Shown: positions 40,201-52,453, counted from the first letter of the stretch. The stretch is DNA of 64,000 bases from Lagopus muta (GCF_023343835.1 NC_064437.1:55564972-55628971); one strand, 5' to 3'. A program made the numbers and translations. Notes: generated by a model not told the origin, from the letters alone.

Positions 40201-41734
40201 ACAGAAAGTAAGTAAGTTGGTGCTGATGTTGTTTCTGGTCCTCACACAGTCTCAGAAGGATCTATGAAGTGTAGACACACTCTCAGACTGGAGAAGCAAA
40301 ATTTCTGCCATTCTTATTCTATCAAGTCTGTTTCTAGCTCAGAGGATCACAGGTGAGTGGACTTTAACCTAGGTGTGGTTCTGACTCTCATGATTTGTGT
40401 TGAACAAAACATGTTTGAAGTAATTCTCCACACAAAGGGCTGATCTCACGCTTACTGAAGTAATAAGATGGTTTCAGCAGAAAACAGGGCCTTTTGCCTG
40501 CCTTGATGTCTGCATTTAAAGTGGCACCATGGAAACATTTTTGTTCAAAAAGCAAATAAGGAAACGTCACAATACTTTTGCCTATTTATTTAGTGAATAT
40601 CTACATAACTCTAACTGAACAGCTAGGTGTTCAACTGGGGAACAGGTTAGCATTCCTGTTCCTCTCTCACTCAGATGTAACTAACTCAGCTCAAGATGTA
40701 ACATCTTAGAATAGCAACCTTCTAATTTATAGTCTTGAAGAGTCTCCCTTGTGAAAATAATTAGCTTTCAGAATTAGTTTTGGTCCTTAACTGAGCCTCA
40801 TTGACTTTATCTGCTTCATTTGCAGAATTAAGCATGATGTGCAAAAATAATTCAGTAATAGAAACCATTCTTCATGTATCATTTTTCATCAAAGGACACA
40901 TAATGAATAATAATAACAGACAATTTGTGAAGGAGAAGAGATTCCAATTTAAAAATTGAACAAAACAAAAATTAATTTGGCTTCTCTTAGCATTTTGTCA
41001 AAGTTAGGACTATGAAGGAACTGTGTGAACCAAGAAACAGAATTATCACTCCTAAGAGCATTTTTGCATTTATTTATCATATTTTAAAATCTCTGGTGTA
41101 AATTGGTTTACACTAATTGAATGTGATTCAAATGTGCTAGTGTGTCCCAGTTAAGAATCTAGATTATTTTTAAAGATAATGTATAAGGATTTCAACTAAT
41201 GAGTGGCACAGTTCTGTTCAGTTCATTGGCTAAATCAATAAACAGCTAAGGAAAGAATTATGCACATTGATTGGTAGGAAGCAACTTGAACTGGTAGTAA
41301 AAAAGCGAAACAGGAGTCAGGGCAAACATACATTACATTAAACTGTACCACTCACCCTAAGAAAACTTATTTAATTCACACGAGGCCTCTCAGCCTCTGT
41401 ATTCTTAGCTCTGAAAAGACCAAAGTCGCTGACTTACTTGGGTCAAGCAGAAACTTCTTAGGTTCTTTGATGAAAGATGCAAAAATCAGGCTGCCATAGT
41501 ATTGAGAAATACTATAAGAGCACAAGGTGGAGAACATGTCTGTAGTTAGTCTGGGACAAGAACTGATCAGCAGATATAAACCCTAGACAGACCCTAGAAA
41601 TATGAACAAGTATACACTATAGCTAAACAAAGGTGACTGGGAGTTTTGAAAATCCAGGTCTGCTCTGTATATTAAGCAAGAATGAGGAGCTGAGAAGTCT
41701 GATAGTCACGTGGCAGAAGTTAGTTGAATGGCAT

Positions 41735-41956
41735 TGTAGTTGGGAATGTGGAGTCACAGCCCAAAGCGGTGATTGAGCACCTGGTGGAAAGGCAGGGCCA
41801 ATCCAGGGAAGCTCAGGTGCATGCAGTGTACCTGTGTGACTGGAAGGGGTGGAGCCAGGATCCGACCCTTCCCAGACCTTATTTAAGGGCTGGCAGTTGA
41901 AGCAAGGGTATCTGTCTGGTAATCCCTGCATGCCTGAGGCTTTTTTGAGGTAAGCA
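41735..41956 (+). repeat. LTR-like dispersed repeat, copy A
   Basis: The sequence is clearly related to 46390-46621: both share TGTA..TGGGAA.TGT, GATTGAGCACC, an A/G-rich middle, a CCTGTG..ACC/TGGAAG region, TTAAGGGCTGGC or TTAAAGGGCTGGC, and a GGTAAGCA end. It contains a TATA-like TTATTTAAGG at 41879-41888. Start with TG, end with CA, length about 222 bases and the promoter-like box suggest a solo LTR or a short non-autonomous element. I do not recognise the family and no matching target duplication is seen. Confidence 0.6.
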
Positions 41957-42391
41957 AATTTTATTTCTCTGTTTTTGCATCTACAGCTACTGTATTTGGG
42001 CTTGTCCTCAGTTGCTCCAGCATAGGACTTTGCTACTCTATTGTTATTGCTGTACCTTCCCTCACGTTATAGTATTATAGGCATAAAGAAAATATACAGA
42101 TAATGTATTTTATGACACACAAGCAGCTGATCAAGAAAAGCTAGCTAAAGAGAGGAAAAACAAGAAAATGTTCATATTATTCTTTTTTCTTCCCATTTTT
42201 CTTTACTTCTTAGTTGCCAGGCTTTCCTCAAGCAGCAAAGCTGCAAATGTTAAAGAGAAATTTTTTCTAGTAAACTTTAGATATTTGCTCCTTTTATTCC
42301 GAGAATTTAATTTCTAGGATTGATTTGCACCTTTTTCTGTAGGCTCTGAAATTGTTCACTTAATTATCACCTTGCTAAAATATTATTGTGA

Positions 42392-44743
42392 TTGACTTAT
42401 GACGTATGCTGGGAGTACAGCACAGCACAGAGGAAGCAGTCTAGGAGGTTTCTGGAATGCGTAGAGGACAACTTCCTGATACAGCTGGTCGGGGAGCCCA
42501 CGAGAGGAACTGCCCCACTAGACCTGCTGTTCACAAACAGGGAAGGTTTGGTGGGAGATGTGGAGGTTGGAGGCTGTCTTGGACAGAGTGATCATGAAAT
42601 GATAGACTTCGTGATTCACGGTGGAGCCTGGAGGGGGAATAGTAATACTGCTACCTTGGACTTCAGGAGGGCGGACTTTGAATTGTTCAGGGGACTAATA
42701 GGGGGAGTCCCCTGGCATTCAGTCCTAGCGAGCAAAGGGGTCCAAGAGAGCTGGTTGCTCTTCAAAAAGGAAGTCTTAAGGGCGCAGGAGCAGGCAGTCC
42801 CCCTGAGCTGCAAAATGAGCCGGCGGGGAAGAAGACCGGCGTGGATGAATAGGGAGCTATTCCTGAGGCTCCGGGAGAAAAAGAGAATCTACCGCCTGTG
42901 GAAAGAGGGACAGGCCACTCAAAATGAATACAGGGAAGTTGTTAGGATGTGTAGAGGTGAAATCAGAAAGGCAAAAGCCCAGCTTGAATTTAACCTAGCT
43001 GCTGGTGTGAAAAGGAATAAGAAACTCTTTTATAAATACGTTAACAGTAAGAGGAGGACAAAGGAGAATATCCACTCTTTGCTGGATGAGGCTGGGAATG
43101 TGACCACTGAGGATAAGGAAAAGGCGGAGGTTCTGAATGCCTTCTTTACGTCTGTCTTTAAAAGTCAGACCAGTTATCCTCAGGATACCCCTCTCTCTGA
43201 CCTGGTAATCTCGGCCGGGAAGCACACTAACCCCCCTGTGATTCTGAAAGAAACAGTCAGAGGCCTACTGCTCCAGCTGGACTGTCACAAGTCGATGGGG
43301 CCAGATGAGATCCACCCGAGAGTGCTGAGGGAACTGGCGGAGGTGATAGCCGAGCCGCTTTCCATCATCTATCAGCGCTCCTTGTTGACTGGTGAGGTCC
43401 CAGATGACTGGAGGCTTGCCAATGTGACTCCCATTTATAAGAAAGGTCGTAAGGAGGATCCGGGGAACTACAGGCCTGTCAGCCTGACCTCGGTGCCAGG
43501 GAAGGTTATGGAGCAGATTGTCTTGAGGGAGATCATGCGGCATGTGCAGGGTGACCGGGGGATCAGGCCTAGCCAGCATGGGTTTATGAAGGGCAGGTCC
43601 TGTTTGACCAACCTGATCTCCTTCTATGATCTAGTGACCCATCTGGTGGATGAAGGAAAGGCTGTTGATGTGGTCTACCTAGACTTCAGCAAAGCCTTTG
43701 ACACTGTCTCCCACAGCATTCTCCTGCAGAAGCTGGCAGCCAGAGGCTTGGATGGGTACACTCTTGGCTGGGTAAGGAGCTGGCTGGAGGGCCGGGCACA
43801 GAGAGTGGTGGTGAATGGAGTCAAATCCAGCTGGCGACCAGTCGTGAGTGGTGTTCCGCAGGGGTCGGTGCTGGGGCCTGTCCTCTTCAATATCTTTATT
43901 GATGACCTCGATGAGGGCATCGAGTGCACCCTCAGTAAATTCGCAGATGACACTAAATTGGCTGGAAGTGTGGATCTGCCTGGGGGTAGTGAGGCCCTAC
44001 AGAGGGATCTGGACAGGCTGGAGAGCTGGGCTGGAGCCAATGGAATGAGTTTCAACAAGGCCAAATGCCGGGTCCTGCACTTCGGCCACAACAACCCCAG
44101 GCGACGCTACAGGCTTGGGGCGGTGTGGCTGGAGGACTGCGTAGAGGAAATGGACCTGGGGGTATTGATTGATGCTCGGCTGAACATGAGCCGACAGTGT
44201 GCCCAGGTGGCCAAGAAGGCCAATGGCATCCTGGCTTGCATCAGAAACAGTGTTGCAAGCAGGAGCAGAGAGGTGATTGTTCCCCTATATTCAGCACTCG
44301 TGAGGCCGCACCTCGAGTACTGTGTCCAGTTTTGGGCCCCTCACTGCAAGAAAGATATTGAGGCCCTGGAACGTGTTCAAAGAAGGGCAACGAAGCTGGT
44401 GAGGGGTCTGGAACACAGGCCATATGAGGAGAGGCTGAAGGAGCTGGGAATGTTCAGCCTGGAGAAGAGGAGGCTCAGGGGAGACCTTATTGCTCTCTAT
44501 AACTTCCTGAAGGGAGGTTGTAGTGAGCTGGGGGTCGGCCTCTTCTCTCGTGTCATTAGGGATAGGACCAGGGGGAATGGTTTCAAGCTACGCCAGGGGA
44601 AATTCAGGCTGGACATGAGGAAGTATTACTTTTCAGAAAGGGTGGTCAGGCACTGGAATGGACTGCCCAGGGAGGTGGTGGAGTCGCCGAGCCTGGGGGT
44701 GTTCAAGGAAAGACTGGATGTTGCGTTGAGGGACATGGTTTAG
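42392..44743 (+). CDS. CR1 ORF2 fragment: reverse transcriptase (783 codons)
   Basis: This is an uninterrupted frame for the 3' part of CR1 ORF2. The first three codons (TTG ACT TAT) come from host target DNA, so there is no genuine start codon and the first element codon is the Asp at 42401. Residues 4-75 are the end of the AP-type endonuclease ([29 protein letters not shown]). Residues 85-280 are a basic linker containing RRPAWMN and W.EGQATQ.EYRE. The reverse transcriptase spans roughly residues 295-560: GPDEIHP at 303-309, YRPVSLTS at 360-367, catalytic motif [12 protein letters not shown] with Asp431, [10 protein letters not shown] at 487-496 and FADD at 517-520 with Asp519 and Asp520. 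The C-terminal region, to [12 protein letters not shown], is typical of CR1. All catalytic aspartates are present, suggesting a young copy. Confidence 0.93.
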   Translation: MTYDVCWEYSTAQRKQSRRFLECVEDNFLIQLVGEPTRGTAPLDLLFTNREGLVGDVEVGGCLGQSDHEMIDFVIHGGAWRGNSNTATLDFRRADFELFRGLIGGVPWHSVLASKGVQESWLLFKKEVLRAQEQAVPLSCKMSRRGRRPAWMNRELFLRLREKKRIYRLWKEGQATQNEYREVVRMCRGEIRKAKAQLEFNLAAGVKRNKKLFYKYVNSKRRTKENIHSLLDEAGNVTTEDKEKAEVLNAFFTSVFKSQTSYPQDTPLSDLVISAGKHTNPPVILKETVRGLLLQLDCHKSMGPDEIHPRVLRELAEVIAEPLSIIYQRSLLTGEVPDDWRLANVTPIYKKGRKEDPGNYRPVSLTSVPGKVMEQIVLREIMRHVQGDRGIRPSQHGFMKGRSCLTNLISFYDLVTHLVDEGKAVDVVYLDFSKAFDTVSHSILLQKLAARGLDGYTLGWVRSWLEGRAQRVVVNGVKSSWRPVVSGVPQGSVLGPVLFNIFIDDLDEGIECTLSKFADDTKLAGSVDLPGGSEALQRDLDRLESWAGANGMSFNKAKCRVLHFGHNNPRRRYRLGAVWLEDCVEEMDLGVLIDARLNMSRQCAQVAKKANGILACIRNSVASRSREVIVPLYSALVRPHLEYCVQFWAPHCKKDIEALERVQRRATKLVRGLEHRPYEERLKELGMFSLEKRRLRGDLIALYNFLKGGCSELGVGLFSRVIRDRTRGNGFKLRQGKFRLDMRKYYFSERVVRHWNGLPREVVESPSLGVFKERLDVALRDMV
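42393..42400. repeat. CR1 target-site duplication, left copy
   Basis: The octamer TGACTTAT immediately precedes the first CR1-derived base and is repeated at 44833-44840 after the octamer tail. Confidence 0.75.
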
Positions 44744-44832
44744 TAGGAGCTATTGGGAATAGGTGAACGGTTGGACTGGGTGATCTTTTAGGTCTTTTCC
44801 AACCTTAGTGATTCTATGATTCTATGATTCTA
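42401..44832 (+). mobile_element. CR1 LINE, 5'-truncated, intact 3' part of ORF2
   Basis: This is a chicken-repeat-1 family non-LTR retrotransposon about 2.43 kb long. The left end falls abruptly inside the ORF2 endonuclease region. The right end has the characteristic 3' UTR (GGTGATCTTTT..GGTCTTTTCCAACCT) and about three copies of the octamer ATTCTATG. The host octamer TGACTTAT occurs immediately before the left end (42393-42400) and at the right end (44833-44840), which I read as a target-site duplication. Its first two bases at the right end overlap the element's tail. Base composition is visibly more GC-rich than the flanks. The element is antisense to SORCS1 in its 12-kb intron. It lacks the 5' UTR, ORF1 and most of the endonuclease, so it cannot move on its own. 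Confidence 0.95.
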
Positions 44833-44840
44833 TGACTTAT
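44833..44840. repeat. CR1 target-site duplication, right copy
   Basis: TGACTTAT follows the last ATTCTA unit. Its leading TG is also what the octamer tail would supply, so the overlap makes the exact boundary ambiguous by two bases. Confidence 0.75.
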
Positions 44841-46389
44841 CTGAATTACGTGAGAGGAAAGAAGAGTAATAAGAACAAATATGCTAAAACATTGAAGTTT
44901 AAGAAAGGAGTTCAGAACCCAGCACAAATAAAGATAGGAGATATGTCACATACAGTGAAGCAGAAATAAACCTAAAGCTGCTTTTAGGAGCAAATCCTTA
45001 TATAAGCATGCAGACTTGTGGACAGTAGGTTCCATAGTGTTAGAGGTATTTTGCTTTCTTATTTCATTACTGTCTATTTGATACTCAGTCATCTATGTCA
45101 TTTCCCATCTTTTTGGTTGGGTACAGATAGTGGTCACAGCTGCAATATGTTGATCACCGTTGGTTACTAACCAGCTGGTGATGCCATTTGCCAAAGACTC
45201 CATCATGCTTTCTACATTGCTGATAGCTCTTTTCAGAGATGAGATTAATGGCTTCAAATGTCATTAGGTAGTTGCTCTTGCATCTTGTTTACATTCTGCT
45301 TTTACAGTTATTTTGAATAGACTAGGTAAATGGAGAATAGGAAAACATGGAAGCCTTTTCTTGATATGAAAATATCTCTTTAGAGTTCTCGTATATGTCC
45401 TGCTTACATTTGACTTAGCAAGAGATACACTTCCTGTATTTCACAAAAAGTCTGCATTATATAATATGGAAAAAAAACACCTGCATAGTTATAAACATAA
45501 CCCTTCAGAATCCTCATACAAAGTAAAAACATACACTGAAACAACTGAGTGATTGTGTCTGTACCACTGCCCTCTATTGAATTTTAAGTAGAATATTCTT
45601 CTTCCTACTGTGCATTCATTTTGAGTTCGATTAGTGCTAAAAGTACTAAAAAAAAATTACTCAAAATGCTTCTATTTAAAGGTCTACCTTTCACAGAAGA
45701 GGAAAAATTGTATGCTTTTGAATCCAGCATATGTGAATTCTGTAATCATCACATTCACCTAGCCTGTCCATAAAGACAGTCTTAACAATTGCATTCCAGA
45801 CCAATTGGCCAATGGTTATTTTCAGTGGCTCTTTTTGCAAGGTATTTTAGAAGCGTTGCAGTGACAACAAGGGCATGAAGCAGCAGCATTTTAATAACTG
45901 TCAATTTTTTCTCCATTTCTAAGCAGGTTTCTGTCTCACCTGCTGGAAAACAAAGCAGGTGAACCAGTGCTGTAATTTAAGAGGGGGGGAAAAGGGGAAG
46001 GAAAAAAAAAAAAGCAAACTTACAGCAAACTTACAAACTTACATCATGAATGCAAGATTTTTTTATTGTGTGCAAAATGTTTGGGAATTCCACAGGATAA
46101 AACCACTTCTTCATTTCTATAAAACTGTGAATAATAAGTTTATATTGATTATAGAAAGTAGAGTGGACAAAGTAATCTGAGATCATCACGCAATCTGCAT
46201 TTGTGTTAGATAGAGTTGTCCTATATTGTACACTGAGAAAGTGTCTTCTAGTCTCATGCATAACATTTTTCACCTATCAAGAATGGATACTAATTTAAAG
46301 GGATTTTATTCTCCTGTGGGAAGTATCTGGAATGCAGATTTCAATTTTGTGAATGTAACCTGTGAAGAAATATGATAACAATTAGTACT

Positions 46390-46621
46390 TGTATGGGAAA
46401 TGTAAGTCATGGCCTGAACCAGGGATTGAGCACCCTGAGAAGGGGCAAGGCCAGCCCCTAACAGCACCAGTGGAAGCAATTCACCTGTGCAACCAGAAGC
46501 CAGGCTCCACCTTTCCCTAACCTCATTAAAGGGCTGGCTGCCACAAAGGAAGTCATTTCTACTCAGAGATTACCTTCTTTGGAGTGTTTGGTCAGTCATG
46601 ATCTTTGGCAGGTGGTAAGCA
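46390..46621 (+). repeat. LTR-like dispersed repeat, copy B
   Basis: This is a second, diverged copy of the repeat at 41735-41956 in the same orientation, about 232 bases, again TG...CA with GATTGAGCACC near the left and CATTAAAGGGCTGGCT where copy A has its TATA-like box. By eye the copies agree at roughly two thirds of positions, too low for a recent provirus pair. Confidence 0.58.
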
Positions 46622-48563
46622 GCCATTTTTATTTAACAGATTGTGACCTTTATCTTTCTTGGGTAATTAAAGACTGCCTTAAAGCAGCTATATCTGTTAT
46701 CACCTTTCTCTATGGTACTGCCCTTAGAAAATGTAATTTTTGAAACCCTTGAATTAGAGTAATACATCAACTTGAAGAAAAAAATGGCTTTCACCATTGT
46801 GCCACATAGTTTGAACAAGAGCACAAGACACAAATGTTTCATTCTAATGGAAAAATCTATTGTTTTGTGTAGTCTATAGCCTGGCTTATATGCTTTGACA
46901 GTCCAACTATTTATGTACCCAACAGCTCATGGCTTATGCGTTTAGTAAACTTTAACAAGAGGCAAGTGAGGTCTAGTTTCCCAAGGGACAAGTAGACATA
47001 TAGCTGCCTCTGAACTCAGAGAGAACCTAGAGACCACCCAGAGTCTGACCAGAGAGACCTTAAAGTGTGGGGAAAAAAATGAACTGTATGCAATAAGTAC
47101 TTGGTAAAAAAGTTATTCCCTTGCATTCCCTTCCAAAGCACTTCTGTTTGGTTCCTGTGTAATTTGAAGTTTCCCTTCCAAATTAGAAAAGTTATCCAGA
47201 ACTATAACTCCTTTGGGTCTGCACCTGCAAACACAGACTTGCATACTAGTCTTTGAATGGCTTGCTGCTTGCTTGTGCATACAAAAGATTTGTATTCCTA
47301 TCAGAAAAGAAAACTATACATCATAAAGTACCTAAGAAGCAACCTTAGCTATCATCAGCAAAAACATCTGCTGTCAGTATTAATCTCAGCAAATGTTCTC
47401 TGAACACTTTGAGAAAAGGATAGAGAAGGATTACAGGCCAAATTACAGGATGACAAAACAGGATCAGTACCAGAACATGCTTCAGAGCTGAGAGCATAAA
47501 AACCTTTTGGGGCATTTCTTATGTAGTTCCCATTGAAAACAATGGCATTTTCTACTAGAATTCCCCTGAAAGGGGGAAATGTATTAGCCACAGACCAGTA
47601 AGAAATTACACTCTGATGATCCTGGTGGGAGCAGGGAAGATACTTCTCTATTTAAAAAAAAAAAAAACAGCTGGCTGCAAATGGCAAGTAATTTCACTCT
47701 CTTCAAAGGTTATTCTTTGGGCCCTGCAGGATGCCAGTGAAGTTGCAGGACTCCCATTGAAAATGTCATTTCTTCTTGTCCAATTTGAAGGGTTGTGAGA
47801 GAACTGTCAGGGCTCCCTTCACAGTCACAGAGATTCCATTTTTACAGGTGGGAAAAAGGAGAGAGATAACTAGAGAGGGAGTAAATAGCAGAATACAGTA
47901 AGCTGCTGAGTGTTGGAAGGGAGCTGGGACAGATGTAAACTTGGTAGTTCATGGAGTGGCTTCCTTGTCAATTTGAGATAGCGTAAAATAAAAGGTGAAT
48001 TAGAAAGGTGAGGAAAGATTTGACAGAGCAGTTAATCTTCATCTTTTTTGTTTATTATATGGGTGGGGGAAAATTGTAGAGAAAAGACACATATATAAAA
48101 AAAAAAACTCAGAAAAAAGAAAACATTGTTAAGAATGCTGAGCAGCAGAAGGTTTAAGAATATGGGTGACCTAGTGGATTGAAGCCTAGAGGAATATAAA
48201 ATGATAATGTGATACATGAACTGATGGGAAGTATTAGTCATTTACAGTTTCCAGGGAAAATACAAGAGCAATGCTAAATAACCTCTGCCACCAGATAGAG
48301 TAGCAGATATGATAAAGTGCTCAGCATTCCTGGGTAATGCAATGGCTGAGATTTGTGAGCTGGTAGCATCTTCTGCTCTTGTACTTATAAAGCTCACACC
48401 CACAAGGGTGTATGTCTGCTCTTGGGCCACTGACATGCTTTATGGACAGACACAGTGGTGCTCCATGTAGAGCTAATTATCTTTTTGCCTCTGGAACCTG
48501 AGATAATAAAGTGGGAGTTGTATCAAGGTTTCTGCCCTGCACAGTATTTTAAGTATTTTTTAA

Positions 48564-48581
48564 GTCACCAGTCATGGTGAC
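48564..48581. repeat. 18-base perfect inverted repeat
   Basis: The arms GTCACCA and TGGTGAC flank GTCA, in a SORCS1 intron. It may be chance. Confidence 0.7.
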
Positions 48582-49205
48582 TCACTCCACTCCACTGCCC
48601 ACTCATGGGCAGAACCTTTTGGGTATTGTAGGTAGATACAGTTTTCTTGTTCATTGCAGCCTATTTCAGCTTCATACTGGCAAAACATGCTGGAGTTGCT
48701 CAACCCCACTGCCAGAATTTTGAAGATAGCCAGCAGGATAATCTAACATATTCCCTATGTTCTAAAAGGCCAATGAAATTGTGGTCTTTCCAGGTTTACC
48801 ACCCAGCCCTATCCTCCAACATTTTCTCGGATTTTTTTGACCATCTCATAAACTCTTTCTTATGAGGTTACCCCAGTGTAGTTCAGCAGGAACCATCCAG
48901 TAAATCTTCCTGCTGTCTTCCAATTTTCATGAGGTAGAATAGAATCTTTTTCTCTCCCAAGGAAGAAAAGTCATCATACAAATTTCACTATACTGAGGGA
49001 TACCATATGAGTTTCCAATCCTAAATTACACATCTAAAGCTGTTTTTTGTGGAAAAACAAACAACCAAAAAATTGAAGAGGACACTGAACATAACACAGT
49101 CATTGTTTAGATCTCAGTTAATCTGATGGCAGTAATTATTTCACTTGGAAATCGCATATACACAAATGCAAAAATGTATACTTCCCTGAGGAACAGACAC
49201 AGTAC

Positions 49206-49337
49206 CTGCTCTAGGTCTTCTGCTGTTCTTTTATTTTCCCCTGTGGCATCTTGATGTGGCAAAATGAAGAGTTCAGCAGATGTGGGCAGGCCAGGGAGCA
49301 CTGCGACCAGAATATGCTTGCTTGAAATACCTGTTGC
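49206..49337 (-). CDS. SORCS1: SORCS1 exon of the membrane-proximal domain
   Basis: The exon is 132 bases, exactly 44 codons, in phase 0 at both ends. The acceptor is TATCAG followed by GCAACAG; a second AG seven bases further in would break the frame, so the outer one is preferred. It encodes ATGISSKHILVAVLPGLPTS, then AELFILPHQDATGENKRTAE and DLEQ, ending before a GTACTG donor. The ILVAVLPGLPT.AELF.LP stretch is a clear SorCS signature. Because it is symmetric and in frame, skipping it would remove 44 residues without shifting the frame. Confidence 0.92.
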
Positions 49338-50508
49338 CTGATACATAGACAATTAGTGGACAGCAGGGATGGCACTGAATGCTGACAATTTCTTTGTGAA
49401 AGCACTGCAGTTCTTACAGAAGTGATGTTAGTTGCCTCTTGTACTGCGAAGAGAATCTTGTAAAAATCCCGTGCAAGTAAAAAAAAATTAGGGATTAATA
49501 ATTTTACTTCATTCTGCTGTAAAATATACAGTCCTGGGGCAACAGTGATCATCAGACATGCCAAAAGGAATTCCTAAATCTGACTTACGACTTACGTTAT
49601 CTGAACATAGCAGTTTTAAACTTGTCTGCGTACTCTAAGCTGATCCCTGAGGTTTTTTGTTTTGTCAGTAGTAAGAAGTAACCTGTTAAAAGGTAAGGTA
49701 TGTGGGCTGAATTGCACTCTAAAGATCTGATTAATCAAAACAGAGCCTAAAATCCTCTTGGAGACTCAGGTGGAAAAATAAGAACATGAATCAAATTTGA
49801 ATCCCCAAAAGTCAAATTCTTTATAGTTCACACCCTGGGTCAGTTCTACAAGGTAATGAGGAATTTATTTATTTAGATGTTATATGTTGTATTAATGTGC
49901 AACTGTTTAACATCTTGTTGGCTGAACATCTTAAACCATTAGTTTAGACCCAAACATTCCTTCAATGCAAAATTAGCCAAAATTCAGAAAGCAAATACCC
50001 CACAGTCATCACTGCTAGGATCATCAATATGTGTGGGTTTCAGGTGCTGTTATGAAGACATTGCAGAGTGCATTGTAGAGTTCTTCTCCAGAAAACAAGT
50101 TTGTTGGCTTTCAGGAAGTTCTACGGGCCAAAAGGAGGAGAAACACAGTCTGCTGAATCTTCCTCCACTGCCTCTTTGTTGTGGATTCTCCAGCCTGTTG
50201 TTTAAATCTCTGATTTTAAAATGCTAATTATTGTTACATTCATTTTTGAGCTGGAGGGGTGGGGAAGTACCCTCACATAAGGGCAGACCATGGTAGCTGG
50301 GTACAACAGGATGTCTGCAGAACATGAAATGCTCTGATGTTAATTAAACCTAAGACTTGTGAAGTGGTTCAGGAGCCAAGGCTTAATGCAGAGGATGGGA
50401 TAACATCTGAACTTTGACTGAAGCTCTCCATCACCTCCACATGTGACTGCTGACAACAGAGGGAATACTGTGTAGAGCTATGAAAAAGGAAACTTCCCAC
50501 TGCATAGC

Positions 50509-50531
50509 AAAAAAAAAAAAAAAAAAAAAAA
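50509..50531. repeat. A23 homopolymer
   Basis: An uninterrupted A run in a SORCS1 intron; on the transcript strand it is poly-U. Confidence 0.9.
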
Positions 50532-51420
50532 GACAACCCACAAGCTTTCATTACTCCTGTTTTTTAGTGGGGGTTTAGAAGAAGAATTATAACAGCATAA
50601 AAGTTTCATACATTCTTACCAAGCATCTGAGAAGCTAGGGCTTGTATTATTTGTGCCTGCCTAACAGGTTGTTTTAAGTTGTCAAGAAAAAGACACAGCT
50701 TTACCAGTTAATGGAAAGTCTTCATTTTCTGAGACTGAGAATGATGATGATTATTATTATTTTTAGCCAGAAGCTTTTGTCTGATGTACTCAGTTCATTC
50801 TTGTATTCATCAAAAGTAGAAGACAGAACTTAAAAAATCAGTGATGTGAGGAATAATTATGATTGTAATACAAAATAGGATATTTTGTGATAATGTGAAA
50901 TTATCCTTACACACAGAGAAGATCAGATTTGAGTAGAGAACTATAATTTCTTATGCAGAATTTTTATCCAAGTCCGCAGGACTCCTTAATAAGAATGTAA
51001 TACTTAAATAAAAGTTCATAAAAATTCTGCAGCACAGCTATAATTTCCTGTTGAATTATTTAGTTATTCAACTTATTTTTATACAGTGTACTTAATTGCG
51101 ATAGAATCTATTGGTTTTAACTTTAATTTCTATAGGAACTTCTAACAAAGGCTTATTTAAGGTGAATCATTTAGCTATATAAAGGGGGATAATTAGCTAT
51201 CAGTTTTTTCTTATGCAAACAACAAAAAGACTGTGTTTTCACTGCTTTGCTTTGGGAATATATCCTTGGCACTGTGATTTTTATAATCCTTTTTTTCATG
51301 GCTTGATTTTCTTTTGAGTTGTTTATCTTTTGAAAATTCATCCTGAAGATAAATGGAACCTTGAGTACTTGATACAGACATAAATAAGCCAAAAGGACAA
51401 GCTTCAGAAAACTGGGGTGT

Positions 51421-51446
51421 TTTTTGTTTTTTGTTTTTTTTTTTTT
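51421..51446. repeat. T-rich tract
   Basis: T runs interrupted by single G residues, followed 35 bases later by an A15 run at 51481-51495. Confidence 0.85.
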
Positions 51447-52340
51447 GCTTTCCTCCTCTCCTGTCTTTTCAGGGAATTGGAAAAAAAAAAAAAAATCCTT
51501 TCAGTAAGTATTCAGACAAATTTTCTGCTTTAAAAAAAAAAATATTTCTCAAATTTTGAATGGAAACAAAGGTTGTGGATGTTATTAGCAAGCTTTTTAT
51601 TCATGGCATCATCTATGCAAAAAGGCTGGAAAGACATTAATCAGGTGGGCGAAAATGCGTTTTGAACAGTTCCTATTTTTCTGCTGAGCTGAGAAACTGC
51701 CACTGACGCCTATCTCTTCTAACATAATTTCTCTGCCCCTTGGTTTGAATCCCAAGTCTTCAGACAAACAATGTTTTTATGACATTCTGTTTCACGGTGA
51801 GAGAAGGAATTTCAGAGCTTCTCTGTAGTGTTGGTGGGAGAAATAGCACCCAATCTTGACCCATGAAACTCATGCTATATGACAAATATGAAGTACATAC
51901 TTGGGTGCTCTTCTTAGTAGTGAAAATTATTTTCTCTTTGGTCTTCTAAGTTTCCTACAGCATATTTGTAATTCCATTAGAAGAGCATTGCTTTCCACCG
52001 CTGTATAAGCGCAGCAGTAAAAGAAGGATTGCAGTGCAACAGAAAAGACATTTGTAAAGCTAAACGCGCACACAAGTAATTTGTTTTTCCAGATGTCCTT
52101 TTCTCTGAAATATTCCATTAAAAAGAATAAAGTGAAGTCTGACTCCGAGCACTAGATTGTCATAGGATAGGATCATTTCACCTGTATAAAATTAAGGATT
52201 CTGGACTCAAACACTCATCTATCCCCCTTTTATAGTTGCAAGGGACCGAGAGACACCTTGAGAGAATAATTTATTTGGTCCTAATCTAGGCAGAAAGCAA
52301 AAAGTGAGCCACCATAAGACAGTTTATACACATTGCTTAC

Positions 52341-52453
52341 CTCCACCAGAGCTCTCTTGACTACACGGCTGATGTCCCTTCTCCACTCTGGGATATCTGG
52401 ATTGTAGTCATCCAAGTTTGGGGAAAAGGATAACCTCAAGGACCGAAATTGCT
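52341..52453 (-). CDS. SORCS1: SORCS1 exon encoding start of membrane-proximal domain
   Basis: The 113-base exon begins with AG after a TCTGCAG acceptor and ends GAG before a GTAAGC donor. It encodes EQFRSLRLSFSPNLDDYNPD then IPEWRRDISRVVKRALVE. The SFSPNLD...NPDIPEWR.DI motif is characteristic of SorCS1 and SorCS3 just before the membrane-proximal domain, which early papers described as leucine-rich. The open frame extends upstream of the acceptor with no recognisable homology, so the splice site rather than the open frame sets the exon edge. Confidence 0.93.

Larger units (their letters stand above)
37208..49205. other. SORCS1 intron, 12 kb, with CR1 and LTR-like repeats
   Basis: This is the largest SORCS1 intron in the window. 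It hosts a CR1 retroelement (42401-44832) and two LTR-like repeats (41735-41956 and 46390-46621), all on the plus strand, antisense to the gene. The remainder is AT-rich sequence without recognisable genes, including a short perfect inverted repeat at 48564-48581. Confidence 0.75.
49338..52340. other. SORCS1 intron, 3.0 kb
   Basis: Intronic by position. It contains an A23 tract at 50509-50531, T/G-rich and A tracts at 51419-51495, and otherwise AT-rich unique sequence. Confidence 0.75.

Noticed and set aside
43675..44094. 139-codon minus-strand open frame
   Set aside because: Antisense shadow of the CR1 reverse transcriptase.
41735..46621. A single provirus with 5' and 3' LTRs
   Set aside because: The two copies differ too much for one insertion, no gag, pol or env sequence lies between them apart from CR1, and no target duplication pairs their outer edges.
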